This document shows, one piece after another, positions 8,466 to 17,885 of a stretch of DNA of 64,000 bases. Location of the stretch: assembly GCA_040506705.1 (NCBI GenBank), contig JBEVWG010000035.1:121679-185678 (forward strand), in the 5' to 3' direction. This DNA is from Thiodiazotropha sp040506705. GTDB taxonomy: Bacteria > Pseudomonadota > Gammaproteobacteria > Chromatiales > Chromatiaceae. The translations under genes were made by a program, and so were the position numbers. A model generated the notes under the pieces. That model ran no database searches, was not told the DNA's origin, and saw nothing but the letters and a program-made list of their open reading frames with translations. Each line of letters starts with the position of its first letter. The stretch's first letter is position 1.

Positions 8466-9842
8466 ATGAGTTCGGGCAAAGTAGTTGAAATCATCGGCGC
8501 TGTGGTGGATGTACAATTTCCCCGTGGCGAGATGCCTAAGGTCTACGAGGCACTGAAGATCGACGAGGCGGATCTCACCCTGGAAGTTCAGCAGCAACTG
8601 GGTGACGGTGTGGCAAGGGCCATCGCCATGGGTTCGACCGACGGACTTAAGCGCGGTGTAACCGTCGAAGCCACCGGTTCGCCGATCCGTATACCTGTTG
8701 GACAAGGTACACTGGGTCGCATCATGGATGTACTGGGTAACCCGGTTGACGAAGCAGGCGATGTCAAAGCAGACAAGCTGATGCCGATCCATCGTCAAGC
8801 GCCAAAGCTTGAAGATCAGGCCTCTACAACAGAGATTCTCGAAACAGGTATCAAGGTAATCGATCTGATCATGCCCATCGCCAAGGGCGGTAAGATCGGC
8901 TTGTTCGGCGGCGCCGGCGTAGGCAAGACCGTTACCCTGATGGAACTGATTCGTAACATCGCGGTAGAGCACTCTGGCTTCTCAGTATTCGCAGGTGTCG
9001 GTGAGCGTACTCGTGAAGGTAATGACTTCTACCACGAAATGGCAGAAGGTGGCGTACTAGATAAAGTAGCCCTGGTTTACGGTCAGATGAACGAGCCTCC
9101 TGGCAACCGTCTTCGTGTTGCGTTGACTGGTTTGACCATCGCTGAGAACTTCCGTGATGAAGGTCGTGACGTTTTGATGTTCGTTGATAACATCTATCGT
9201 TATACCCTGGCGGGCACCGAGGTATCAGCACTTCTGGGACGTATGCCTTCAGCGGTAGGTTATCAGCCAACCCTGGCTGAAGAGATGGGTGCTCTGCAAG
9301 AGCGTATCACCTCCACAAAGACCGGTTCGATCACCTCATTTCAGGCGGTATACGTACCAGCTGATGACTTGACCGATCCATCACCAGCTACCACCTTTGC
9401 TCATCTGGACGCGACCCTGGTACTTTCCCGTCAGATTGCTGAGTTGGGTATCTACCCTGCGGTTGATCCACTCGATTCCACATCCAGAATCCTTGATCCG
9501 AATGTCGTGGGTCAGGAGCACTACAGTGTTGCACGGAATGTGCAGGGAACCCTGCAGCGCTACAAAGAGTTGAAGGATATCATCGCCATCCTGGGTATGG
9601 ACGAGCTATCTGAAGAAGATAAACTGGTTGTACAGCGGGCTCGTAAGGTCCAACGTTTTCTGTCCCAGCCCTTCTTCGTGGCGGAAGTATTCACCGGCTC
9701 ACCCGGTAAGTACGTCTCGTTGAAAGACACCATTTCCGGATTCAAGGCAATTGTTGAGGGCGAGTATGATCACTTGCCTGAGCAGGCTTTCTACATGGTC
9801 GGCGGTATCGATGAAGCAGCCGAGCAAGGCGGGAAGGGCTAA
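8466..9842 (+). CDS. atpD: F1Fo ATP synthase subunit beta (AtpD)
   Basis: 458-aa catalytic subunit. Walker A is GGAGVGKTVTLMELI, the catalytic glutamate lies in GERTREGND, Walker B is DVLMFVDNIYR, and the C-terminal lever is DELSEED. The ATP synthase signature PAVDPLDSTS is intact. It is preceded by a GAGGAACCAG ribosome site. Length and motifs are fully standard, so the enzyme should be active. Confidence 0.98.
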   Translation: MSSGKVVEIIGAVVDVQFPRGEMPKVYEALKIDEADLTLEVQQQLGDGVARAIAMGSTDGLKRGVTVEATGSPIRIPVGQGTLGRIMDVLGNPVDEAGDVKADKLMPIHRQAPKLEDQASTTEILETGIKVIDLIMPIAKGGKIGLFGGAGVGKTVTLMELIRNIAVEHSGFSVFAGVGERTREGNDFYHEMAEGGVLDKVALVYGQMNEPPGNRLRVALTGLTIAENFRDEGRDVLMFVDNIYRYTLAGTEVSALLGRMPSAVGYQPTLAEEMGALQERITSTKTGSITSFQAVYVPADDLTDPSPATTFAHLDATLVLSRQIAELGIYPAVDPLDSTSRILDPNVVGQEHYSVARNVQGTLQRYKELKDIIAILGMDELSEEDKLVVQRARKVQRFLSQPFFVAEVFTGSPGKYVSLKDTISGFKAIVEGEYDHLPEQAFYMVGGIDEAAEQGGKG

Positions 9843-9860
9843 GAGCCCGGGAGATAGAAG

Positions 9861-10289
9861 ATGGCCATGACCATTCATGTGGACATCGTTAGTGCCGAGG
9901 GTGAGATCTTCAGCGGTGTAGCTGAGATGGTCTATGCACCGGCTGTTATGGGTGAGGTTGGTATCGCACCACGCCACACCCCGCTGGTCACTCAGTTGAA
10001 ACCAGGTGAAGTTAGAGTTGACACCGGTAGCGGCAAGGATATGCAACATTTCTACGTCTCTGGTGGCATCCTCGAAGTTCAACCGCATATGATAACTGTT
10101 TTGGCGGATACCGCCATTCGTGCTTCTGATCTTGATGAAGCGGCTGCTCAGGAAGCTAAACGTCGGGCCGAAGAGGCCATGTCTGATCGTAGTGCAGAAT
10201 TCGAATATGCCAAAGCTCAGTCTGAGCTGGCAGAAGCGGTTGCACAGCTGCGTGCCATCGAAAGAATTCGCAAAGGCAAGCGCGGTTAA
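9861..10289 (+). CDS. atpC: F1Fo ATP synthase subunit epsilon (AtpC)
   Basis: 142-aa subunit with the N-terminal beta-sandwich (TIHVDIVSAEGEIFSG, GEVGIAPRHTPLVTQLKPG) and a C-terminal helical hairpin rich in A, E and K that inhibits ATP hydrolysis. The start could also be the second Met at 9867, which would match homologs beginning MTxHVDIVSAE. It is the last gene of the ATP synthase operon. Confidence 0.95.
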   Translation: MAMTIHVDIVSAEGEIFSGVAEMVYAPAVMGEVGIAPRHTPLVTQLKPGEVRVDTGSGKDMQHFYVSGGILEVQPHMITVLADTAIRASDLDEAAAQEAKRRAEEAMSDRSAEFEYAKAQSELAEAVAQLRAIERIRKGKRG

Positions 10290-10306
10290 ATCCCCTCATC
10301 ATGAAT

Positions 10307-10326
10307 GGGCCTGAGCAATCAGGCCC
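10307..10326 (+). other. Perfect stem-loop with GNRA loop after atpC
   Basis: GGGCCTGA (10307-10314) pairs fully with TCAGGCCC (10319-10326) around a GCAA tetraloop. There is no T-run after it, so it is unlikely to be a classical terminator. It lies 17 bp after the atpC stop and 15 bp before the next start, where it could stabilise the 3' end of the atp message or modulate read-through. Confidence 0.6.
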
Positions 10327-10341
10327 ACTACCCCACCTAAT

Positions 10342-10830
10342 ATGTCAAAAGAAGTTATACAAACCGGTAAGTTCGTTTCGCTGACCTACGCGATTCTGGA
10401 CAAAGATGGGAATGTACTTGAACAGAGCGATCTTCCCGTCAGTTACATCCACGGTGGTGAAACAGAGTTGATTGGCGGCATGGATCGCGCAGTAGCCGGT
10501 AAAGCTCAGGGTGAAGAGGTCACTATGACTATCGCACCTGAGGATGGCTTTGGTGACTATGACCCGAATTTAACCTTTACCGATGATCTTGAGAATGTCC
10601 CCCCTGAGTTTCGTCAACTCGGTGCTGAGGTGCAGATGCAGAACGAAGCAGGGGATGTGAAGAGTTTCTACGTGACCAAGATAGAGAATGGAAGCCTGAC
10701 AGTCGATGGAAACCACCCTTTGGCGGGTAAATCTCTTAAGGTCAGAGTCAAAATTCTTGAGGTGCGTGACGCCACGCCTGAAGATGCCATGCAAGTGGGT
10801 ATGCCGGGTCAATCTCATACCCTAAATTAA
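10342..10830 (+). CDS. FKBP-type peptidyl-prolyl isomerase, SlyD-like
   Basis: 162-aa SlyD-family foldase. The FKBP halves (VSLTYAILDKDGNVLEQSD and GGMDRAVAGKAQGEEVTMTI) flank an insert-in-flap chaperone domain (PEDGFGDYDPNLTF through VTKIENGSLTVDGNHPLAGK), with NHPLAGKSL as the family signature. The His/Cys-rich metal-binding tail of E. coli SlyD is absent; this protein ends MPGQSHTLN. It would catalyse proline isomerisation and hold folding intermediates in the cytoplasm. It stands 52 bp after atpC and may be a read-through partner of that operon. Confidence 0.9.
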   Translation: MSKEVIQTGKFVSLTYAILDKDGNVLEQSDLPVSYIHGGETELIGGMDRAVAGKAQGEEVTMTIAPEDGFGDYDPNLTFTDDLENVPPEFRQLGAEVQMQNEAGDVKSFYVTKIENGSLTVDGNHPLAGKSLKVRVKILEVRDATPEDAMQVGMPGQSHTLN

Positions 10831-10989
10831 ACCACCATCGGAATCAGGGAAGATTTCGCGTTACGCCATAAATCCAAGTTTTAAGTTTCCTTTGACTGTT
10901 GTACGCTGAGTGCCTGAAAGATTCGCGCTACTGGCGACTTCAGCAGCGGTACTATTTTTTTTAGGTTTAACTGACTAGGGGGATAAAGG

Positions 10990-12360
10990 ATGCATCTTGG
11001 TGCGCTGATTCTAGCTGCAGGGGAAGGGACGCGTATGCGCTCCAAGCTTCCTAAAGTACTGCATTCACTCGCGGGAAAGCCTCTACTTTCCCATGTCATC
11101 GAAACCACTCGCAACATCCATCCTGAGGAGATCTCTGTAATCTATGGCCATGGTGGTGAGGAGGTCCTTACACGCCTGGCAGCAGATGACCTGAATTGGA
11201 TCGAGCAGCAAGAACGGCTGGGAACAGGCCACGCGGTGATACAGGCCTTACCCCACCTGCAGCGCGTGGATCAAGTACTTATTCTCTATGGAGACGTACC
11301 GCTGATCAGTGGACCTACCCTGGTCAGCCTGTTGAGTTGCTTGCATACCAGTGATCTCGCGCTTCTGACTGTCGACCTGGAAGATCCAAGCGGCTATGGA
11401 CGAATTGTACGTGATAGAAATGACCGCATTTCCCGCATTGTCGAACAGAAAGATGCCACTTCAAGAGAGTTGGAAATCACAGAGATCAACACCGGCATTA
11501 TGGCAGTCAATAGAGCTAAACTCGAAACCTGGCTATCCCGAATCGATAACAACAATGCCCAGAATGAGTATTATCTGACCGATATCATCGCTTTGGCAGT
11601 CGAGGATGGGGTGAACATACAAGCTGTTCATCCACACAGCGAAGAAGAGGTGATGGGGGTTAATGATCGCAAACAACTCGCCTATCTCGAGCGTTTTTAT
11701 CACAGAAACAAGGCAGATGAGTTAATGCAGTCCGGTGTTACCCTGGCTGATCCGGCACGAATCGACATTCGAGGCGTGTTGAAAACAGGGCAGGATGTCT
11801 ATATCGACTGTAATGCAATTTTTGAAGGGCATGTAACCCTTGCTGATGGCGTCACTATTGGCCCAAATGTACTACTGAAGAACTGCACAATAGGCGCAGA
11901 CACCCAGGTGTTCGCCAACAGTGTTATCGAAGATGCAGCTATTGGTGAAGCATGCCGTATCGGTCCTTTTGCCCGTGTTCGCCCAGAGAGTGAAATCGCG
12001 AACCAGGTACATATCGGTAACTTTGTTGAAATAAAAAAGAGCCAGGTTGCAGATGGCAGTAAGATCAACCATCTTAGTTATGTGGGTGATAGTGATATTG
12101 GTTCAAAAGTGAACATCGGCGCAGGTACCATAACCTGCAACTACGATGGTGCGAATAAATTTCGTACCACTATCGGCGATGGAGCATTCATCGGATCAGA
12201 TACACAGTTGGTAGCACCGGTTACCGTCGGTAAAGGGGCAACCATAGGGGCAGGTTCAACGATTACCAAAGATGCACCTTCAGATCAGTTGACACTCAGC
12301 CGCTCAAAACAGTTAAGCCTGGAAGGTTGGACAAGGCCGGTTAAAAAACCAAAAGTTTAA
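10990..12360 (+). CDS. glmU: Bifunctional UDP-GlcNAc pyrophosphorylase / glucosamine-1-P acetyltransferase
   Basis: 456-aa GlmU making UDP-GlcNAc for peptidoglycan and LPS. The N-terminal uridyltransferase domain begins LGALILAAGEGTRMRSKLPK, the conserved nucleotide-binding loop. From about residue 230 a left-handed beta-helix of hexapeptide repeats forms the acetyltransferase, with IGAGTITCNYDGANKF as its signature. Length equals that of E. coli GlmU. It lies 21 bp upstream of glmS, so the two enzymes bracketing glucosamine-phosphate synthesis are co-transcribed. Confidence 0.97.
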   Translation: MHLGALILAAGEGTRMRSKLPKVLHSLAGKPLLSHVIETTRNIHPEEISVIYGHGGEEVLTRLAADDLNWIEQQERLGTGHAVIQALPHLQRVDQVLILYGDVPLISGPTLVSLLSCLHTSDLALLTVDLEDPSGYGRIVRDRNDRISRIVEQKDATSRELEITEINTGIMAVNRAKLETWLSRIDNNNAQNEYYLTDIIALAVEDGVNIQAVHPHSEEEVMGVNDRKQLAYLERFYHRNKADELMQSGVTLADPARIDIRGVLKTGQDVYIDCNAIFEGHVTLADGVTIGPNVLLKNCTIGADTQVFANSVIEDAAIGEACRIGPFARVRPESEIANQVHIGNFVEIKKSQVADGSKINHLSYVGDSDIGSKVNIGAGTITCNYDGANKFRTTIGDGAFIGSDTQLVAPVTVGKGATIGAGSTITKDAPSDQLTLSRSKQLSLEGWTRPVKKPKV

Positions 12361-12381
12361 ATAGGAATTGGAGAATTCGTT

Positions 12382-14208
12382 ATGTGTGGCATTGTTGGTG
12401 GTATAGCGCATAGGGACGTGGTTCCGGTCCTGATGGAAGGGTTAAAGCGTCTGGAGTATCGCGGTTATGACTCAGCCGGTGTTGCCGTGCTCGATGATCA
12501 TCAGCATCTGCAACGGATTCGTTCTGTAGGAAAGGTCGCCAGTCTCAAGGGGTTGATCGATCAGGCCGAGTTGCAAAGTAAATTAGGTATCGCCCACACC
12601 CGTTGGGCAACCCATGGCATGCCATCTGAGCGAAACGCTCATCCACACATGAGTGGAGAGAGCGTCGCGATTGTGCATAACGGTATTATTGAAAACTATG
12701 CCGACCTCAGAGAAGAGCTCACTGCAAAGGGCTTTATCTTTACCTCAGAGACCGATACTGAAGTAATCGCCCATCTACTCGCCGATATCCTCAAGCAGGT
12801 ACCAGACATCGTAAAGGCAGTACGCGTAGCCTCAAAGAAACTCGTTGGTGCTTATGCCCTTGCCGTGGTCAGTCCGGAAGATCCTGATCAGATGGTGGTC
12901 ATCCGCGCAGGCAGCCCGCTGGTGATCGGTCTTGGTGAAGATGGAAACTACATCGCTTCTGATGTCTTTGCACTGCTACCCGTTACCCAGCAGTTTATCT
13001 TTCTCGAAGAAGGCGACTTAGCCCATATTTCAACGGATAAAGTCTCCATATTTGATTCTAATGACAACCCGGCAGAGCGTGAAGTCCGCACCTCGCAGGT
13101 CTCATCGGAAAAGGCAGAGAAAGGCCCCTACCGTCACTACATGCTGAAGGAGATTTTCGAACAGCCGGCAGTCATTGCTGAGACCCTGGAAGGGCGCATC
13201 CACAAGGGACGATTACTGGAAGAGTCGTTTGGTCACGAAGCCAAAACGCTGCTCGATAAGACCAAGAATGTACATATCGTAGCCTGTGGAACCAGCTACC
13301 ATGCAGGACTGGTTGCCCGATACTGGTTGGAAGAGATTGGCATTCACTGCAGTGTCGAAGTCGCTAGTGAGTTTCGCTATCGTGAAGTGGTCGTACCTGA
13401 AGATACTCTCTTCGTTACCATCACCCAGTCAGGTGAAACCGCCGATACATTGGCAGCGTTACGAGGCTCAAAATCAAAAGGTTATCTGGGTAGTCTGGTT
13501 ATCTGTAATGTTCCGGAGAGCTCACTGGTGCGTGAATCCAATGTAGCACTGATGACTCGTGCCGGGCCAGAGATCGGTGTAGCGTCAACCAAGGCATTTA
13601 CAACCCAATTGGTAGCTTTGAGGTTACTCACCCTGGCGTTGGCAAAGCGTCGTGGCATGACAGTAGAGAGGGAGCAGCAACTGGTCAATGAGCTTCATGC
13701 CCTGCCCCGTCAGGTAGAAGTCATACTTAAATTAAACGATTCCATTAAGGAAATGGCGAACTCTTTTGCAGAACGCCACCATGCCCTGTTCCTGGGACGA
13801 GGCTGCTTCTATCCGATTGCAATGGAAGGCGCACTAAAGCTTAAAGAGATCTCCTACATCCACGCCGAAGCCTATCCTGCCGGAGAGTTAAAGCATGGCC
13901 CACTAGCACTGGTCGATGCAGAAATGCCGGTAATCTGTGCGCTACCTGATGATCCACTACTGGAAAAAGTAATTTCAAATTTACAGGAAGTAAGAGCCAG
14001 AGGTGGTGAGCTGTTCCTGTTCAGTGATCACAACGTAAAAATTGGCCTCGACCACTATCAGAATCTGACTCTCTCAGACATTTATCCTTCAACCGCGCCC
14101 ATTGTTTACAGTGTGCCTCTGCAGCTACTCGCCTACCATGTGGCGATCTTGAAAGGTACGGATGTGGATCAGCCGCGTAATTTGGCGAAGTCTGTAACGG
14201 TTGAATAA
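12382..14208 (+). CDS. glmS: Glutamine--fructose-6-phosphate aminotransferase (isomerising)
   Basis: 608-aa enzyme that converts fructose-6-P and glutamine to glucosamine-6-P, the entry step of amino-sugar synthesis. The class II glutaminase starts MCGIVGG with catalytic Cys2 exposed after Met removal. Two SIS domains follow (VACGTSYHAGL and ITQSGETADT), and the C-terminus ends in DQPRNLAKSVTVE, the sealing tail of the active site. The 21-bp gap after glmU leaves no room for a glmS-type leader of its own. Confidence 0.98.
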   Translation: MCGIVGGIAHRDVVPVLMEGLKRLEYRGYDSAGVAVLDDHQHLQRIRSVGKVASLKGLIDQAELQSKLGIAHTRWATHGMPSERNAHPHMSGESVAIVHNGIIENYADLREELTAKGFIFTSETDTEVIAHLLADILKQVPDIVKAVRVASKKLVGAYALAVVSPEDPDQMVVIRAGSPLVIGLGEDGNYIASDVFALLPVTQQFIFLEEGDLAHISTDKVSIFDSNDNPAEREVRTSQVSSEKAEKGPYRHYMLKEIFEQPAVIAETLEGRIHKGRLLEESFGHEAKTLLDKTKNVHIVACGTSYHAGLVARYWLEEIGIHCSVEVASEFRYREVVVPEDTLFVTITQSGETADTLAALRGSKSKGYLGSLVICNVPESSLVRESNVALMTRAGPEIGVASTKAFTTQLVALRLLTLALAKRRGMTVEREQQLVNELHALPRQVEVILKLNDSIKEMANSFAERHHALFLGRGCFYPIAMEGALKLKEISYIHAEAYPAGELKHGPLALVDAEMPVICALPDDPLLEKVISNLQEVRARGGELFLFSDHNVKIGLDHYQNLTLSDIYPSTAPIVYSVPLQLLAYHVAILKGTDVDQPRNLAKSVTVE

Positions 14209-14287
14209 AGAGAATTTCGGCACTCTGATGATGATGCGGTTCGTGCCTCACCACACCCTACGTTCTATTCAATGGAACACAAGACAG

Positions 14288-14313
14288 GTAGGGTGGGGCC
14301 CTGCCCCACCAAA
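14288..14313. repeat. REP-like palindrome, single copy
   Basis: One copy of the GTAGGGTGGGGCC...CCCCACCAAA palindrome, with a centre change (CCCTG instead of CCATG). A degraded second arm may lie at about 14250-14262 (CCACACCCTACG). It stands in the 336-bp gap between glmS and the convergent 927-aa gene; the rest of that gap (14314-14544) shows no gene and no clear terminator. Confidence 0.75.
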
Positions 14314-14544
14314 CGCCCCGCTGGAAATTAACAAAGACCACCTGCAATCTTCCACAGATCCATAACTAGTTCCGTAGTTAATTTTGGAGGGTAATCAGAT
14401 AGAGATTAAATAATGGGTTGTTTATGGAAATGGTTAGAGTTTGATTAGCTGATTTCTTGTTTATGGTCGCATTGAAAGTAGGCCTCTTTTTTGTTGGTAT
14501 TTTTGGGTGTAGCGACTAATTGAGAACTGGCCTGAAGTAACAAA

Positions 14545-17328
14545 TCAAAGATCAATATGTTCGAGATAAAACTGATCAAGTAATGTGCTCAGTGCGCTGC
14601 GTTTTTGTGGATTATAGTAATGAATTCGAACCCGCTGAATCGCGGGTAGGTGCAAATGGGGGTTGTGATTTTGGCATATCACTAAGGTTGGACGTCCAAG
14701 TGCATTGGCAATACCTAACTCAAGCAATGCATTCGGGTTCAGGTTGGTGATATCCACGACGATAAGAGAAGAGTGGCAGATATCCTTCCACACAGCACGC
14801 ATGATGTCTGGGTCTATTCGGTTATAACCAATCATATACTTTATTTGATAACGTTCGCATGCGGCTCGGATCTCCTCTTCAGCAACTTTTGACCAGGTTC
14901 GAAAGGCGGTGACATGAAACAACTGTAGCTGTTGCTGGGGATAGCTACCCTCGAAAGCAGGTACAATTATTAAAGGCCTTTTCCGTTCAAGGCGATCAAA
15001 CACACTCTCTAAAACAAGTCGCACTTTTGTCGCATCGTTCGATTCCAGAACTTTATCAAGTAGGTTTTCAGATGTGCTGTCTGTTGTAGATGGAAACCAA
15101 CGACGTGCATACTGTACCGACTGTTTGAGTGTACTGTTCGCGATACGTCGGTGTGATCCATACAACGCTATCTGTACCGCGCTAACAATACGGTCTATAT
15201 CTTTATCATTACCTTCAATGAATATCGGAGAGATATCCACATCGAAGGGAACAGGTTGTCCACGCCGTGTAGTGATAATTATTGGAACACCCAGTGTCAA
15301 AGCCCACCCTGTCTCATAGGCAACCTGTGCATTTTTTGCCGCTACACTCAGCACTATCTGCTCTTCTTCTCTTAGGTCTGGTACACTTTGCAGGTCGGCC
15401 ACTGATGCATCGTATTCAGAGTAATCTAAAATTGCGATAGCAGAACTCCGAAGCTGTTGCCATCGACTGTGCATGTAATCCGCTAAACCACTTCTTGTCG
15501 GTTGTTTCATAGCAAGCGTGACACAAGCTTCGTTGACCGTCTGCTGCGTTGATTTGGACCCTGAAAAAAAGATACTGTTAGGATCCACCGCAAGTGAGGC
15601 TGTAGGAAAATCCGGATCAGCGATCATCAACAATCGTCTACGCTCAAACTTCCGGAACTCCAAAGCAGAAAGCCTTAGCCCACCCTTTTGATGACGAAGG
15701 ATTTGTTCAACAGTTGTGGCTGATGCAATCATCCGAAGATCTGCCTTTATAGCTTCGCTTAATCTTTCCAGCTCCTGAGAGTCACTCTCTCCCAGATTAT
15801 CGCGTAAACCAGATTCGGTGAGTCGATTGCTGAAGGTGAGGATAAGTTGGATGAACTGTGTGATATGGGCCGGTAGATCTTTTGCGGGAAGGTCCAATGA
15901 ACTAATCATACGCTTCATCTGTTCAGCAGCCAGCTTTGTCATCAATGCGCCAGATAGTTCATCGTCTGAGGTAAGTTCTGTTACACCCTGGTTTATCGTT
16001 CCCATCAAACCTTTAGCCTGTCGCCATGTCTGCTTTTTTTCCTCAGGAACGAAGGGGGTCATTAATGCTGGTAAATCCTCCATCATGACCTTCATTACCG
16101 GAGCCAACATCTCTTCCTCAAAATTATCTGCCGCACGAATGATCAAAAAATTAAGCCTGAGAGTTGCTTTTGTGAATGCAGCCCCTACATCAATACCACC
16201 TTCAAGTTCGTCCTTCATATCTTTACGGATGGCATTGCATTCCATGTTCAGTTCATCGAGGGACTCTATTTCATCCATATCTTCACCCGTGATGAGTTTA
16301 TTCATCCACTCCTTCAATGAGAGCATGGAGGGTTTATAATCTTCGGGAGCGTAAGGTAAGGCTGTATCTATGACACGGTTTAATGTTGCTGTGGCAATCT
16401 CGCTCTCTTCCAGGGTATCGGTGGAGAGTTGTTGAACTCGATTCATTGCTATATTCAACTGGTACTCGCTGAACCCTTCACTTGCTAACACAGATGAAAA
16501 GTCGGACAGAATCTGATCTGGAGTCAACGGATCGTCAGTTTTATCCAAGGTATTCTCTTGAGCATTAGCATTTTCAACTGTTTCTGATGATTCACCGGAT
16601 AGTTGAGGTAACAATTCCATAATAGATTGCTGAATCGATTCCAAACCGGGTCCATAGTCGGGGCGCATGAGCAGGCTGAGGCCGAAAATAATCATTACCC
16701 CATTCACTCGCGACTCTGTTTCGATGAAATCACCCAGCTGAAGAATTGTATCGGCATAAGTATGAGCCTCATCCAGCATGACACCCTTTTTCATTACTGA
16801 TTGCCAAAAGCACCAGATGGCCTTTTCACGGGGGTGCTCTGGAGCATCCTCTGTTAATTCACCACTCAACCAATGGTATGCTGTAAGTAGGGTTATGACG
16901 CGAATGCTCGCTGCTGCGGCAAAGTGAGCATCTTCTTGTGTAGGTTGTAGATCAAGATTACCAATTTCTGTCATCGCTATCTCGGCAAGATCATCCACTG
17001 AGCCACCGTTTCGAAGACCATCTGCAAGACGTGTGACAATTTCGTTTGACGTCGTATAGACCGAACCTGGTTGGTACATTGCTGCAAGTTTTTGTTTGAT
17101 TGTGTCTCGTTGAGGTTGCATGGCTTCTCTGATTTCTTCACTACCATGTTCGATCAGGAAATCAGCAAGATTTAGAAACCCCCTCAGGTGTGTGTGGCGA
17201 TCCTCCTCCGTCTCAACCGGAAGTGCTGACATAGCCTGTACGGCTTCAGATGCATTGGAAAAATCGATACCATCACCTGCGAGTTGCGCAGTGAGTCGCC
17301 ACTGAATCTCATCTATAAGGTTTTGCAT
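14545..17328 (-). CDS. Large unknown protein with two NDT/TIR-like nucleotide-binding domains
   Basis: 927 aa, not assigned to a named family. Residues 1-560 are alpha-helical, acidic and without motifs, with a low-complexity linker near 245-270. Two alpha/beta modules follow. The first (about 570-705) has AIAILDYSEYDA and later AQVAYETGWALTLGVPIII. The second (about 785-905) has LIVVDITNLNPNALLELG then IANALGRPTLVI. Both show the pattern xxxYE/LLELGxAxxLGxP typical of nucleoside 2-deoxyribosyltransferase-like and TIR-like folds, with a Glu (E672, E870) where those enzymes keep a catalytic or ligand Glu. It is a single gene convergent with glmS, in an accessory region. A nucleotide or NAD-acting effector, possibly defensive, is my inference. 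No signal peptide or membrane segment is visible. Confidence 0.75.
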   Translation of the reverse strand: MQNLIDEIQWRLTAQLAGDGIDFSNASEAVQAMSALPVETEEDRHTHLRGFLNLADFLIEHGSEEIREAMQPQRDTIKQKLAAMYQPGSVYTTSNEIVTRLADGLRNGGSVDDLAEIAMTEIGNLDLQPTQEDAHFAAAASIRVITLLTAYHWLSGELTEDAPEHPREKAIWCFWQSVMKKGVMLDEAHTYADTILQLGDFIETESRVNGVMIIFGLSLLMRPDYGPGLESIQQSIMELLPQLSGESSETVENANAQENTLDKTDDPLTPDQILSDFSSVLASEGFSEYQLNIAMNRVQQLSTDTLEESEIATATLNRVIDTALPYAPEDYKPSMLSLKEWMNKLITGEDMDEIESLDELNMECNAIRKDMKDELEGGIDVGAAFTKATLRLNFLIIRAADNFEEEMLAPVMKVMMEDLPALMTPFVPEEKKQTWRQAKGLMGTINQGVTELTSDDELSGALMTKLAAEQMKRMISSLDLPAKDLPAHITQFIQLILTFSNRLTESGLRDNLGESDSQELERLSEAIKADLRMIASATTVEQILRHQKGGLRLSALEFRKFERRRLLMIADPDFPTASLAVDPNSIFFSGSKSTQQTVNEACVTLAMKQPTRSGLADYMHSRWQQLRSSAIAILDYSEYDASVADLQSVPDLREEEQIVLSVAAKNAQVAYETGWALTLGVPIIITTRRGQPVPFDVDISPIFIEGNDKDIDRIVSAVQIALYGSHRRIANSTLKQSVQYARRWFPSTTDSTSENLLDKVLESNDATKVRLVLESVFDRLERKRPLIIVPAFEGSYPQQQLQLFHVTAFRTWSKVAEEEIRAACERYQIKYMIGYNRIDPDIMRAVWKDICHSSLIVVDITNLNPNALLELGIANALGRPTLVICQNHNPHLHLPAIQRVRIHYYNPQKRSALSTLLDQFYLEHIDL

Positions 17329-17426
17329 ATCAACAGTATCCGCTTGGTATATAACGGCAGAACATGATCAACTAAATATTAATTACGGTCGATAAAACGC
17401 AAGTCGCCCATTAAATTATCAACATT

Positions 17427-17504
17427 ATTAACCCGGCGACTAAGTATGTAGTCTGCAGGCAGGCTTGAAACCCTGAAGATGACATACTTAGTCGCCGGGT
17501 TAAT
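17427..17504. repeat. Perfect 23-bp inverted repeat with 32-bp loop
   Basis: The arm ATTAACCCGGCGACTAAG plus TATGT (17427-17449) is exactly reversed at 17482-17504, with a 32-bp spacer. It sits in the 557-bp gap upstream of the 927-aa gene, about 100 bp before its start and in an otherwise AT-rich setting. No T-run follows, so it does not look like a terminator. It could be a small non-autonomous mobile element, a folded leader RNA or a protein-binding site. Confidence 0.8.
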
Positions 17505-17641
17505 AGTAAGACAGCTATATGGGTAGTATAGCGCTATAATAGAGAAGTCCGAGACCCAGTTGTTACTATCAGTTAAGGAAGCAATTGCCTGAGTCCACTC
17601 TGGAGGAAACATGCCGACACCCAACCTTTGCCATACTTAAA

Positions 17642-17871
17642 ATGAACAATAATATGCATTATGTGATGTTTGATATTGATGGCACTCTCGTGTAGTCGTA
17701 TGACTTGGATTCATTTTTGTGTTAATCGGTAATAAATTTGTACATAATCCAAGCTTTAAGGACTTTAAATTAACAGATGAGTTAATGGCATCAATTGGCA
17801 ACAATTGGTATAAATTAAAGGAAGGTAAGTGTCAGTCTCTACTGTCCTGTCATCAGATAGGTTTTGTGTAA
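17642..17871 (+). pseudogene. Decayed HAD-like hydrolase remnant
   Basis: The reading frame from the ATG at 17642 encodes MNNNMHYVMFDIDGTLV, an unmistakable HAD-family motif I (DxDGT), but hits TAG at 17693. After further stops, a shifted frame from 17722 stays open for 49 codons (NPSFKDFKLTDELMASIGNN and onward) to TAA at 17869. The two pieces look like coding sequence broken by a nonsense change and a frameshift with most of the middle lost. Whether the second piece belongs to the same gene is uncertain. It lies just upstream of the isochorismatase-family gene. Confidence 0.6.
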
Positions 17872-17885
17872 TTAGCGGAGTATAA

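Noticed and set aside
10307..10326. Intrinsic terminator of the atp operon
   Set aside because: The stem is perfect but no T-run follows, so I list it only as a stem-loop.
12361..12381. glmS ribozyme or leader RNA
   Set aside because: Only 21 bp separate glmU and glmS, far too short.
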